Source: Crocinitomicaceae bacterium (GTDB lineage: Bacteria > Bacteroidota > Bacteroidia > Flavobacteriales_D > Crocinitomicaceae). Taken from it: DNA of 34,882 nt. Within the stretch, counting starts at the first letter, position 1; each line of letters begins with the position of its first letter. Under the pieces are notes generated by a model. The model saw only the letters and a list, made by a program, of their open reading frames with translations. It was not told the DNA's origin and ran no database searches. Positions 1 through 8,626 of this stretch are shown here, piece after piece. The stretch spans positions 1 to 34,882 of the forward strand of contig JADJEU010000014.1 of NCBI GenBank assembly GCA_016709005.1, written 5' to 3'. The position numbers and the translations under genes are program-made.

Positions 1-229
1 CTCTCTCAAGCGGTCGATTATAAATACCCGTTTGCTCACAACAAACTAATACCTCTGTTTTTTCAATCTTTCGCTTTCGCAAGCAACCCAACAGGAAAGT
101 CTTAATTTTTAATTCGGCATTACCGATTTTCTTCTCAAACATCAGCTTGTAATCTTCGTCAATACAAGCGATGTCAATTTTTTCCTTGGAAATATCTATT
201 CCAATAAAACACTTTTGAATCATATTCAT
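1..229 (-). CDS. IS110-family transposase, N-terminal part (cut by window edge)
   Basis: This is the start of a DEDD transposase (recombinase) of the IS110 family; about 76 residues are visible and the rest lies beyond base 1. The N-terminus carries GIDISKEKIDIA, with the first catalytic Asp at about residue 12. Near residue 65 is CCEQTGIYNRPL, holding the Glu that fits the second acidic position of the RuvC-like fold. Translation begins at ATG 229, with a second in-frame ATG at 223. IS110 enzymes move the element without terminal inverted repeats and are guided by a bridge RNA transcribed from the element's non-coding end; for the IS110 group that end lies upstream of the gene, here 230 to about 430. 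Whether the element is intact cannot be seen. The family call is firm from motifs; activity is unknown. Confidence 0.88.
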   Translation of the reverse strand, partial: MNMIQKCFIGIDISKEKIDIACIDEDYKLMFEKKIGNAELKIKTFLLGCLRKRKIEKTEVLVCCEQTGIYNRPLER

Positions 230-430
230 TAGTTTTATGATTCCGTTAAGGATCCACACTCTAATACCTTAATAATTGGCCTACAAACCATAATTTCTAT
301 TTAGAGCTGAGATCCAAAGAAGCAGGGTGTAGAAATCTGTGAATAGGCCTATAAACCTTGATAACACGTTTACTCGCCCTGATTCTTACGGAATCTTGTT
401 CAGTTTAAATTAGCAAGAATATCTTGTTGA
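230..430 (-). ncRNA. IS110 left end, candidate bridge RNA region
   Basis: About 200 bases upstream of the transposase contain no reading frame but are rich in repeats. On the - strand the motif GGTTTRTAGGCC occurs twice (358-347 and 289-278), 69 bases apart, and the copy at 343-352 is part of the palindrome ATAGGCCTAT. Two imperfect palindromes, near 239-254 and 382-396, are related as an inverted repeat (GATTCCGT, AAG and ATC shared). In IS110 elements of the IS621 type this region encodes a roughly 180-base bridge RNA with separate target- and donor-binding loops. Size, position and orientation fit. I did not fold it, and the exact element end is not visible, so both limits are approximate. 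Confidence 0.4.
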
Positions 431-446
431 GAACAAACTAAAGGAT

Positions 447-526
447 CACACAGAAAGGCACAGATAAAAAAATCAAATCTTACTGAATCCAAAAAAACAT
501 CTGTGGACATCTGTGCTATCTGTGAG
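447..526. repeat. CTGTG-type palindromic intergenic repeat
   Basis: An imperfect inverted repeat. The left arm at 447-465 contains CACAGAAAGGCACAGAT and the right arm at 509-526 contains ATCTGTGCTATCTGTG, with an extra ATCTGTGG unit before the right arm. Intergenic sequences built from CTGTG/CACAG units are common and multicopy in Bacteroidota genomes (general knowledge, not searched here). It lies between the IS110 left end and the 3' end of the biotin carboxylase gene (stop at 587), where it could also act as a weak transcript end. Confidence 0.5.
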
Positions 527-586
527 CCAAAAAGCATCTCAGATTAGACAGAAAGACGAGACTAAAAAAACAGTCAAACAACCGAA

Positions 587-2053
587 TTACCGATTTGTTT
601 TCCAGGCTGAATATTTTTGATCCAGATAAACGGGTTCAGCATCATTCTTGATTTTTTTGAAAACAGAATAAGCAGCTGCAGAAATTTCTGGTGAAACCGG
701 CACACGAAGATATTCTGGTTTGAAAAAATCAGGCACAAAATTAATGGTGAAATTTCCATTTCTGAATTCAGGATGATCTAATGCAAAACGACAGAATCCA
801 AGCGTTGTAGCAAATCCGCAAATTTCAAAATGATCAATTGCCCAAAGCATTTTTGTAATTGCTTCTTCACGATCTTTTCCATGTACAATCAATTTTGCAA
901 TCATGGGATCATACATCAACGGAATCGTCATCCCCTCTTCATACCCATCATCCACACGAATACCCAGACCTAGTGGTCTGCGGTAACGAATAATTTTTCC
1001 AAGATCAGGCAAGAAATTATTTTCAGGATCTTCTGCGCAAATTCTTACTTCTATAGAATGTCCTTCTAATTTTATTTGCTCTTGAGTATAGCTTAGTTTT
1101 TCACCGCGTGCTACTTTAATTTGTTCTTCAACTAAATCCAATCCGGTGATCATTTCTGTTACCGGATGTTCTACCTGAAGACGTGTATTCATTTCAAGGA
1201 AATAGAAATTTTTGTCTTTGTCTAAAAGAAATTCTACTGTACCTACTCCTTCGTAATCACAAGCTCTGGCAACGTTCACAGCTGCTTCACCAATTTTCTT
1301 GCGAAGGGTTGCATCCACAACCGGAGATGGTGCTTCCTCCACCAATTTTTGGTGACGGCGTTGAATTGAACATTCTCTTTCATTCAGATAAATTACATTT
1401 CCATGCTGATCTGCGATGATTTGAATTTCGATATGCTTGGGTTGCTGAACAAATTTTTCAATAAACACAGCTCCATTTCCAAAAGATGAAATGGCTTCAG
1501 AAGTAGCACGATCAAATTGTTCCTGAAAATTTTCTTCAGAATCAACCGTACGCATTCCTTTACCACCACCGCCGGCAGAAGCTTTAATCAAAATCGGATA
1601 TCCAACTTCTTTTGCAATTTTTTTTCCAAGCGCGATATCTGAAATGGCTTCATCGGTGCCGGGAACCATTGGAACACCAAAATCTTTTACTGCTTGTTTT
1701 GCATCAAGTTTATCACCCATTACACGAATGGCCTTCAAAGTTGGTCCTATAAATTTTATGCCGGCAGCGGCAACACGTTCAGCAAAAACAGCATTCTCTG
1801 ATAAAAATCCATATCCGGGATGAATACCATCTACCCGCGCAACTTTTGCAACGGCAAGAATTTTATCCATGTTCAAATAACTCTCAGATGGTTTTGCTTC
1901 ACCAATACAATACGATTCATCTGCAAACTTCACAAAAGGTGCATCAGCGTCTGCGTCTGAATAAACTGCCACAGTAGAAATCTGCATTTGTTTTAAGGTG
2001 CGCATGATACGCAAAGCGATTTCGCCTCTATTTGCAATTAGAACTTTTCTCAT
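587..2053 (-). CDS. accC: Biotin carboxylase subunit of acetyl-/propionyl-CoA carboxylase
   Basis: ATP-dependent carboxylation of biotin on a carrier protein, the first half-reaction of acyl-CoA carboxylases, in the cytosol. The 488 residues show the N-terminal biotin carboxylase domain (MRKVLIANRGEIALRI), the ATP-grasp glycine loop GGGGKGMR near residue 162, the catalytic EMNTRLQVEHPVTE near 286 and the C-terminal biotin carboxylase domain to about 445. It is about 40 residues longer than E. coli AccC, but the tail has no biotinyl MKM motif, so the carrier must be another protein. Neither carrier nor carboxyltransferase is nearby. The ATG overlaps the tamB stop by 4 bases (ATGA), so it is probably translated by coupling from the tamB mRNA. 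Acetyl-CoA and propionyl-CoA versions cannot be told apart from this subunit alone. Confidence 0.9.
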   Translation of the reverse strand: MRKVLIANRGEIALRIMRTLKQMQISTVAVYSDADADAPFVKFADESYCIGEAKPSESYLNMDKILAVAKVARVDGIHPGYGFLSENAVFAERVAAAGIKFIGPTLKAIRVMGDKLDAKQAVKDFGVPMVPGTDEAISDIALGKKIAKEVGYPILIKASAGGGGKGMRTVDSEENFQEQFDRATSEAISSFGNGAVFIEKFVQQPKHIEIQIIADQHGNVIYLNERECSIQRRHQKLVEEAPSPVVDATLRKKIGEAAVNVARACDYEGVGTVEFLLDKDKNFYFLEMNTRLQVEHPVTEMITGLDLVEEQIKVARGEKLSYTQEQIKLEGHSIEVRICAEDPENNFLPDLGKIIRYRRPLGLGIRVDDGYEEGMTIPLMYDPMIAKLIVHGKDREEAITKMLWAIDHFEICGFATTLGFCRFALDHPEFRNGNFTINFVPDFFKPEYLRVPVSPEISAAAYSVFKKIKNDAEPVYLDQKYSAWKTNR

Positions 2054-5000
2054 GGTTTTGTGATTACAGTATTTGTCGAATCCGACGGAATTGGAGTTCG
2101 TCTTGGATTCGGTTTATTTTCCGGTCTGATCTTGATGTCATTTTCTTTTGATCTGAAGATATTTAAGAAGCCCTGAAGCAATTTAAATTCTTTAGCTGTG
2201 TCAAAAGTTTCCTGATAGTGCATACTTACACCTTGCGTGAATGGGCCATTATCCGCATCACTTCCGGTATTGGATTCGTTGAAGAAATTAAGTGTAAACG
2301 ATCCATCTTCATTCAGGCGATATTCCACGCGAACATCACCGACAATTGAACTGGCTGATTGATCACCCTGACTTTCTGCTTCCATAACTCCACCGCTCAC
2401 GGAAACAGTTATTTTTTCATTGATTTGTTTTTCAACTGCAAAACCAGTCATTTCACCCAGACTTGCAGAGATTGCAAAATTGCCGCTGATTGCATCCAGT
2501 GCAGTATTTAACTGATCTTCCAATAATCCAATCGCACCACTGCCATCGGCTCCTCCACCATTAACAGGAATAAATCTCTGAATAACAAGAATTGCAAAAA
2601 ACTGTTTGGTCAACGCATCTTTATCAACCGTTAAAGCTTGAACGGCATCCTTTCCTTCCTGATCAGCCAACGGAGCTTGAATGTCAAAAGCAAGCTCTGG
2701 TTTCATCAGTGTTTTTGTCATCAGCAGATATCCGGTAACTGCATCTTTGCGGTTGCCACGGTCAGAAGAACCGGCAGGCATGATATCGGTCAATGATAAA
2801 TTGCGATAGAACATTGCTTTGATATCAATGTCTGCATCATACGGTGAACGCGTCCAGCGAATAGTACTTTCCGGATCAATCACAAAATCTTCACGAACGT
2901 AAGTTTTCATGCGCATATTGTAGACACCATTTGTGATTTGATATTTTCCAAACATGGTCATTTCACCGTAATCATCCATTGAAATTTCAATGTCACCTTC
3001 ACCTCTTGCTACAATCTGATCTTCATAAACCGGTTCAAAAACGATGGTCACTTTTGCATCTTTGGTAACGTGGAATTTCATATCGAGTGTCATACCCATG
3101 CGTTCAATCTTTTCCTGGAGCGCAGTTTTAGAAGAGTCTTCCGGCTCGGTAAATTGGATGAACGAAGTTTCCTCCAAATCAGAAGATCCATAAAGTGGTA
3201 AAACCAAATCTGTACCCTTTTTCGTAGTTGCGTCAACCTCAATCTGCACTAAATCATCAAACCCAAAAATATTGACCAGCCCCGAGATATAGGCTTTTCC
3301 ATAGTAATAACTTCCCTCCTCGTATTGCGTGTTCATGACCAAAAATTTATCCGATAAATTTGGATCTTCCATATCCAGCGTGACATCATAATTGAATCCT
3401 GACCAGTCGTCGTGATAGATCTGCATGCTAGCATACGCTTGATTTCCCTCCTGATCAAAAAGATCCATATGATTGACAATAATTTCGCCGCGCCCCAATT
3501 CAATACCACCACTGAAACCAAATCCTACATTAAACATGGGCACCATCACACTTGCCATCAGAATATCCAGATCACCTTTCACCACGGGGTTTGTCAATTC
3601 TCCGGTTACGGTAAGCTCTCCGTTTAGAATACCTTCAATGTCTGTATACAAATCAGGATCTTCAAATGCATTGAGAAAAGAAATATCCGTATGATCAAAT
3701 TTGAGCCCAAGTCTGATATTATCTTTTTCTTTATCCAGCCAGTAATTGCCTTCAAATCGGAATGTTTCACTTCGGTCGCGTTTTAAATTACCCAGGACAC
3801 TCACGCTGTTAGTCGTTTTGTCCCATTGACTGCCAACCATGATATCACCAACCTGTTCATCATTTAAGACAAAATTTTTGATATCAGCCATGGATTGGAA
3901 ACGTATATTATCATACACGTCTGCAACGCCACCGTCAATATTCAAGATCCCACCCAACTTCATGTCTCCGCCCAAGAGGCCATTCAAATCTGCCAGATTA
4001 AAATCTTCTACATAAAAGAATAACCAGTCGTTTGGATTTTTAGAAACTTTGCCATCAAAACTTACCTGGTGATCACCGCTGCTGATATTAAATTTTGAAA
4101 GTTGGATCAGATCAGGATTCCATAGAATTCGGGATTTATCATTGATCACCCACTTACTTTCTTTCAGGTAGAAGAAGGACGGTTCAAAATCGGTCATCAC
4201 ATTTTTTTCTGAATCAACTTCGGTTTTGAATGCAAACAGAGCAGGTTCAGTTCCATTGTATCCATCCCATCCAAAGTTGGTCAAGAAAACATTGTTTCTT
4301 ACATAGGAATCGATGTAGATATTGCGCACCTGAATACTGTCATTTAATTTTCCATGTTGCACCTGATAAAACGCTGAAGCTTTTGTACTGTCAAACCGAT
4401 TTTCCAATTTAATTTCGTTCAGAGCAATTCCATGAATCAAAACAGTTTCAGAATTCACATCCAATGCAAATCTTTTTTGTGCAAGATTATAATAAGCCTG
4501 AATCCGCGAATTTTCAGCAACGTAAATCTGATCGTCAATGAATGGGAGTAACGGATTTATATCTTTCAAACGAATGTCCAAATCAAAAAATTCATTTTTG
4601 GTTTCTGCCACTTCTTTTGCCGGAACGAGGTTATCGACTACATAAGACAATTGCGTCTGCAAGACCGGATAGATATCTGTCAGATCAAATTTACCCGTTA
4701 AATCAAGTGTCAAGTATGGGGAATAAATATGCACGGTATCTGAAGTTGGAGATCTACGCACGACCAATGAAAGTGTATCCATTTCAAAATCAATTATAGA
4801 ATCTTTATAATGCAATTCAGTGACCGTCACCTTTCCACTCAACTCGTTTGGAGATGTTCCTTTGATTTGAACTTTAATTTTTGATTTGAAAATATCTTCA
4901 TGTCCGTTAGCCATGAGTTTTAATTCATCTAAATGTGCACTGTCAATTCTTACTGTAAAGTCAAAATACATTGGCGCATTTAAGTCTACTTTTCCATCAT

Positions 5001-6600
5001 AAAGTAAAGCAAGGTTGTCATCTTGTACATCAATTACACCGTCAAAAACATTGTGTGTAAAATTTCCTTCACGTACGTCAATATTTGTATAATCATAACC
5101 ATTCAAACTAATCTTATTGAGATGTCCACTGAAGTTTATGTTGAGATCTTTTTCATTAAATCCTTTTCCCTGAATATCCAAATAACCATCAAGGACACCC
5201 AGCATAGAATTTCCGGAGATTGCACCGAGATCAACATTTTCAACGATGATGTCATTTGCGTCGGTAAAACCTTCTGGTCCGTCATAATAATAAATGCCAT
5301 CTTCTTTTTGAAATTGAATTCCATAATCGGAATGAAGATGACCAAGGCCAGAAGTGATATCACCGTCAACGACAAAACTTTCAATGCCACCAATAAAATG
5401 TCCGTTTGTGAGCGTGACGACTTCTGCACCGGCATAATTAGAAGGTACGTCAAAATATTTAAGCCCATCAGACAAGAATGGTGATAGATTTAATTTTTCC
5501 AAATCTGCAACACTCGTTCTGAACGTATCAATGTCTTCGGTAAAAAATGCTGAAGTCATATCACTCAAATCCGGAATCTGAAAATCACCTTTGATCAACG
5601 TTGTATCCAGCAAGTCGATATCAACCTCTTTCAGTTTCATACCATAGACCGGTCCGGTAATTTTTAGGTTATTGAGATTAACCATATTATCCATGCCCCA
5701 GATTGACGGCACAAAATAGGCCACATCCGCTAATGACACTTTTGAATTCTGGATGTGTGCATTGAAATAAACTTCTTCTACAAAATTGGCAAATTCCTGA
5801 CCGCCTTTGGGTGTGAGCAATTGAAAATAATCTGCGAGTAAAACTGAATTATTAAACCTCAGATTTAATTTAGCGAGTGAAATTATTTCAGGACAAAACA
5901 AAACTTTTGCCGACAAATTATGTAATTGGAATCCGGATCTTTCCGTTACGCCGAGATGATCCATGTTTACATAAAGTGAATCACCTTCCATTCCAAACTC
6001 GTTGAATTCACCAGAAAGATTTATGAACTGGAGTTTTGAAAAATCCATTCCGTTTCGCATCGGTTCAGCATTCTGATCCTCGTAGGTGAAATTGATATTG
6101 TTGAGTGCAATGGTTTTTACGTTGACTTTGAAATTAGATTTGGTCGTATCTTCTGGTTCATCACTAGCAAAATAATCGACAATGTGCTGGAAGTTAAAAG
6201 TAGAATCGCCTTTATACTTTTTGATGTGACACGTTGCATCCGTCAATTCAACACGATCAACTGTCACAAACGATTTGCTCAGACTCCAATCGCCAATTTT
6301 AGCATGAAGCAAACCTGAGTAGAGCAAAGTATCATTGATTTTGTCAGCTACATAAATGCCTTCAATATCCAGGTTGTCAAAAAAAACAAAATCTACTTTT
6401 TCAATGGTAACATCAGTTCCCCATTCACTGCTTAAATACGCAGCAACCTGCTGTGCAGCCCAAGTTTGAAACCAGGATGTACGTATGGCAAAAACAAGAA
6501 AAATAACCAATACCAAAATCAGGTCAATCAATCCATGAATTGTTTGACCAAAACCTCTCAGTATTTTAGTTAATTTTGCGATGGGTTGAATTTTTATCAA
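2050..6600 (-). CDS. tamB: Translocation and assembly module protein TamB (DUF490)
   Basis: A large envelope protein of 1516 residues with one N-terminal membrane anchor (about residues 22-40, LIDLILVLVIFLVFAI) and a long periplasmic beta-rich region. The last 350-400 residues form the TamB/DUF490 domain, with typical phrases such as GRGEIIVNHMDLF and GDIEISMDDYGEMTMFGKYQ. TamB-type proteins bridge the inner and outer membranes and serve in outer-membrane protein assembly and lipid transport. No ATG is available in frame near the start; TTG at 6600 is the only plausible codon that keeps a charged segment before the anchor, with TTG 6531 as a shorter option. It is divergent from tsaD, with 10 bases between starts, and leads into accC. 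The Pro/Arg-rich C-terminal tail (RPENKPNPRRTPIPS) is probably not part of the domain. Confidence 0.88.
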   Translation of the reverse strand: MIKIQPIAKLTKILRGFGQTIHGLIDLILVLVIFLVFAIRTSWFQTWAAQQVAAYLSSEWGTDVTIEKVDFVFFDNLDIEGIYVADKINDTLLYSGLLHAKIGDWSLSKSFVTVDRVELTDATCHIKKYKGDSTFNFQHIVDYFASDEPEDTTKSNFKVNVKTIALNNINFTYEDQNAEPMRNGMDFSKLQFINLSGEFNEFGMEGDSLYVNMDHLGVTERSGFQLHNLSAKVLFCPEIISLAKLNLRFNNSVLLADYFQLLTPKGGQEFANFVEEVYFNAHIQNSKVSLADVAYFVPSIWGMDNMVNLNNLKITGPVYGMKLKEVDIDLLDTTLIKGDFQIPDLSDMTSAFFTEDIDTFRTSVADLEKLNLSPFLSDGLKYFDVPSNYAGAEVVTLTNGHFIGGIESFVVDGDITSGLGHLHSDYGIQFQKEDGIYYYDGPEGFTDANDIIVENVDLGAISGNSMLGVLDGYLDIQGKGFNEKDLNINFSGHLNKISLNGYDYTNIDVREGNFTHNVFDGVIDVQDDNLALLYDGKVDLNAPMYFDFTVRIDSAHLDELKLMANGHEDIFKSKIKVQIKGTSPNELSGKVTVTELHYKDSIIDFEMDTLSLVVRRSPTSDTVHIYSPYLTLDLTGKFDLTDIYPVLQTQLSYVVDNLVPAKEVAETKNEFFDLDIRLKDINPLLPFIDDQIYVAENSRIQAYYNLAQKRFALDVNSETVLIHGIALNEIKLENRFDSTKASAFYQVQHGKLNDSIQVRNIYIDSYVRNNVFLTNFGWDGYNGTEPALFAFKTEVDSEKNVMTDFEPSFFYLKESKWVINDKSRILWNPDLIQLSKFNISSGDHQVSFDGKVSKNPNDWLFFYVEDFNLADLNGLLGGDMKLGGILNIDGGVADVYDNIRFQSMADIKNFVLNDEQVGDIMVGSQWDKTTNSVSVLGNLKRDRSETFRFEGNYWLDKEKDNIRLGLKFDHTDISFLNAFEDPDLYTDIEGILNGELTVTGELTNPVVKGDLDILMASVMVPMFNVGFGFSGGIELGRGEIIVNHMDLFDQEGNQAYASMQIYHDDWSGFNYDVTLDMEDPNLSDKFLVMNTQYEEGSYYYGKAYISGLVNIFGFDDLVQIEVDATTKKGTDLVLPLYGSSDLEETSFIQFTEPEDSSKTALQEKIERMGMTLDMKFHVTKDAKVTIVFEPVYEDQIVARGEGDIEISMDDYGEMTMFGKYQITNGVYNMRMKTYVREDFVIDPESTIRWTRSPYDADIDIKAMFYRNLSLTDIMPAGSSDRGNRKDAVTGYLLMTKTLMKPELAFDIQAPLADQEGKDAVQALTVDKDALTKQFFAILVIQRFIPVNGGGADGSGAIGLLEDQLNTALDAISGNFAISASLGEMTGFAVEKQINEKITVSVSGGVMEAESQGDQSASSIVGDVRVEYRLNEDGSFTLNFFNESNTGSDADNGPFTQGVSMHYQETFDTAKEFKLLQGFLNIFRSKENDIKIRPENKPNPRRTPIPSDSTNTVITKP
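6571..6578 (+). promoter_or_regulatory. Putative -7 box for tsaD (TAATTTTG)
   Basis: TAATTTTG matches the Bacteroidota TAnnTTTG element. It would start transcription near 6583, giving a leader of roughly 28 bases before the TTG start of tsaD. It lies inside the first codons of tamB on the other strand. A TTTG at 6543-6546 is the nearest -33 candidate, with a slightly long 24-base spacer. Confidence 0.4.
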
Positions 6601-6605
6601 AATTA
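6598..6605 (-). promoter_or_regulatory. Putative -7 box for tamB (TAATTTTG)
   Basis: A perfect TAnnTTTG match on the - strand, facing the tsaD box at 6571-6578. It includes the TTG taken as the tamB start, so if it is the main promoter, either a leaderless mRNA or a start further downstream (TTG 6531) would be needed. No good -33 TTG was seen at the expected distance. Confidence 0.3.
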
Positions 6606-6610
6606 ATCAT

Positions 6611-7633
6611 TTGAACGGTTCAGACATCATCATTTTAGGAATTGAATCATCGTGTGATGATACCTCAGCCGCTATTCTTAAAAACGGCGAAATATTATCC
6701 AATATTGTAGCTGGTCAAAAAGTGCATGAAAAGTTTGGAGGTGTTGTTCCGGAACTGGCGTCCAGAGCTCATCAGCAGAACATCATTCCAACCGTTGACA
6801 CAGCTATTAAAGAGGCCGGAATTTCAAAGAAGGACATTCATGCAGTAGCTTTCACACGCGGCCCAGGTTTGCTCGGCTCACTGATTGTGGGAACCAGCTT
6901 TGCTAAAAGTTTTGCGCTTGGACGGAACATTCCATTGGTTGAAGTCAATCACATGCAAGGGCATATCCTGGCTCATTTTATAAAAAATCCGGAAGGTCAT
7001 TATCCAAAATTCCCTTTTATCTGCATGACTGTTTCTGGCGGGCATACGCAGATTGTTTTGGTGAAAGACTATTTTGAGATGGAAATCCTTGGAGAAACCA
7101 TGGATGACGCAGCCGGTGAAGCATTTGACAAGGCCGCTAAAATTCTAGGTTTACCTTATCCCGGCGGACCATTAATTGATAAATACGCCAAAGAAGGTAA
7201 TCCTGAAAAATTTCAATTTCCAATTTCTAATATTCAAGATTATAATTTCAGTTTCAGCGGTTTAAAAACCAACATCCTTTATTTTCTGCAAAAAGAACTT
7301 GCAAAGGATTCAGCATTTATTGAAAAAAACCTGAACGATATCTGCGCCTCTTACCAACATACTATCATAAAAACACTTTTCAAAAAATTGGTACTTGCGG
7401 CGCGCCACTATAAAATCAAAGACGTAGCCATTGCCGGTGGCGTTTCTGCCAATTCTTTGCTGCGCTCCGAATTAGAGCGAATTGGAAAAGAAGAAGGCTG
7501 GAATACTTTTATTCCGAGTTTCCAATTTTGCACAGATAACGCTGGAATGATTGCTATTGCTGGTTATTACAAGTTTTTGAATAAAGAATTTGTTGGGCAA
7601 GATGTTGCGGCGGATGCACGGATGAAGTTTTAA
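6611..7633 (+). CDS. tsaD: tRNA N6-adenosine threonylcarbamoyltransferase TsaD
   Basis: Transfers the threonylcarbamoyl group from threonylcarbamoyl-AMP to A37 of ANN-decoding tRNAs, working with TsaB and TsaE in the cytosol. The 340 residues match the family length. The ASKHA-fold signatures are all present: GIESSCDDTSAAIL at the start, metal-binding His114 and His118 in NHMQGHILAH, SGGHTQIV, DDAAGEAFDKAAKILGLPYP and AGGVSANSLLR near the C-terminus. The start is TTG at 6611, because no ATG or GTG lies upstream in frame and homologues begin just before the IIILGIESS strand. It is divergent from tamB with 10 bases between start codons, so its promoter must lie inside tamB. The partner genes tsaB and tsaE are not in the window. 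Confidence 0.95.
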   Translation: MNGSDIIILGIESSCDDTSAAILKNGEILSNIVAGQKVHEKFGGVVPELASRAHQQNIIPTVDTAIKEAGISKKDIHAVAFTRGPGLLGSLIVGTSFAKSFALGRNIPLVEVNHMQGHILAHFIKNPEGHYPKFPFICMTVSGGHTQIVLVKDYFEMEILGETMDDAAGEAFDKAAKILGLPYPGGPLIDKYAKEGNPEKFQFPISNIQDYNFSFSGLKTNILYFLQKELAKDSAFIEKNLNDICASYQHTIIKTLFKKLVLAARHYKIKDVAIAGGVSANSLLRSELERIGKEEGWNTFIPSFQFCTDNAGMIAIAGYYKFLNKEFVGQDVAADARMKF

Positions 7634-7683
7634 TTCTATAGCTTTACCCGATTCAGGCAAATCAATCTTTTTAAGAAACTGTT

Positions 7684-8358
7684 ATGAAAGAACAAGTGTT
7701 GTATTATGTCAAACTTGCCTCAATTTCTGTGCTGAATTGGATCGCCATTAATTTGATAAATCTCTTTACTTTTTTAGTTACCTTTTTTGTGGGAATTTAC
7801 ATGTTCTCGGATGAAATCCAGTTTTCTGGAGGCAGTGGCGCGCATGCAGGTATGGTAATGGTTTACCTCTACTTGATACAAGCATTTTTTGAACGCCCCA
7901 TGGAGTTTCTAATGCTCACATTTATTTTTTTTAGTCCAGGATTCATTTATATACTATCCAACAAATATGTATTGAGTAAAATTATTCACCGACTGCTTAA
8001 AGACAAAGCTGAAAATACGCTGGAACCAATTATGGATAAAGTTCTTGTCAAATTTCAATCACAGGAAACGGGGATATTAAAAAAATCAACCGATTACGCC
8101 AGAGTTAAGCTCAAACTTGTTCAGCAACTGAAATCTGAATCAGAAAATAAAATTCAAAAGCGCGTATTGACATACGGACTCAAGAAAGCCAAGCTTGATG
8201 ATGTAGATTTTACAGATCCAAATATCAATTTTAACCAGATAATTAAGCAGAAAACTATTGCTACACTCAAAGAAATCACCAATCCAAGTCTTAGTAAGAT
8301 TATTTTAATCCTTATACTAGATTGGCTGTTTTTGATAGTGATTGCCATCACTTGTTAA
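7684..8358 (+). CDS. Unknown integral membrane protein
   Basis: I do not recognise this 224-residue protein. It has about three hydrophobic segments in the first 100 residues (around 13-40, 58-68 and 76-92), then a charged, mostly helical cytosolic-looking stretch (100-200) rich in Lys and Glu, and a final C-terminal membrane segment (LSKIILILILDWLFLIVIAI). No enzyme motif is visible. It begins with ATG 50 bases after tsaD on the same strand and may be read through from it. The topology suggests a helical domain held to the membrane at both ends; function is unknown. Confidence 0.7.
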   Translation: MKEQVLYYVKLASISVLNWIAINLINLFTFLVTFFVGIYMFSDEIQFSGGSGAHAGMVMVYLYLIQAFFERPMEFLMLTFIFFSPGFIYILSNKYVLSKIIHRLLKDKAENTLEPIMDKVLVKFQSQETGILKKSTDYARVKLKLVQQLKSESENKIQKRVLTYGLKKAKLDDVDFTDPNINFNQIIKQKTIATLKEITNPSLSKIILILILDWLFLIVIAITC

Positions 8359-8433
8359 TTGGCTTGACAACTCCTTTTAGTCTTTAAGTTACTCAGTAAT
8401 TCTACTTTCGATTTTTATTTTTTTAGAGTTTAG

Positions 8434-8602
8434 CTGCCACGGAGAGTCATTTCGACAGAGTTTATTGCTTAACCGCAATAAATGACGAGAAATCTTGTAC
8501 GGTTAACGTCCGATTATTCTTCGTGAAAATGATTGCAGAAATACGCCGCCATTCAACGGTTCTCGTGGTCATGAAGACCAATCGTTTCGCCAGAATGACC
8601 CC
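8434..8602. repeat. Degenerate intergenic repeat with GTCATT inverted ends
   Basis: The 268-base gap between the membrane protein and lhgO contains a mosaic of short phrases: GAGTCATTTCGACAGAG near 8444, GACGAGAAATCTTGTACG near 8484, and CGCCAGAATGACC near 8589, the last an inverted partner of GTCATTtcG. Arrays of this kind (GTCATTTCGA ... GAGAAATCT ... AATGAC) recur as multicopy intergenic repeats in many Bacteroidota genomes; that is recollection, not a search. A small upstream part (8359-8433) holds nothing I recognise. Confidence 0.4.
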
Positions 8603-8626
8603 ATCAATTAAAACATTTCTTCTTTT

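Noticed and set aside
5023..5484. 153-residue open frame on + inside tamB
   Set aside because: Shadow of tamB on the other strand; no start context, no family likeness, and tamB coding is certain here.
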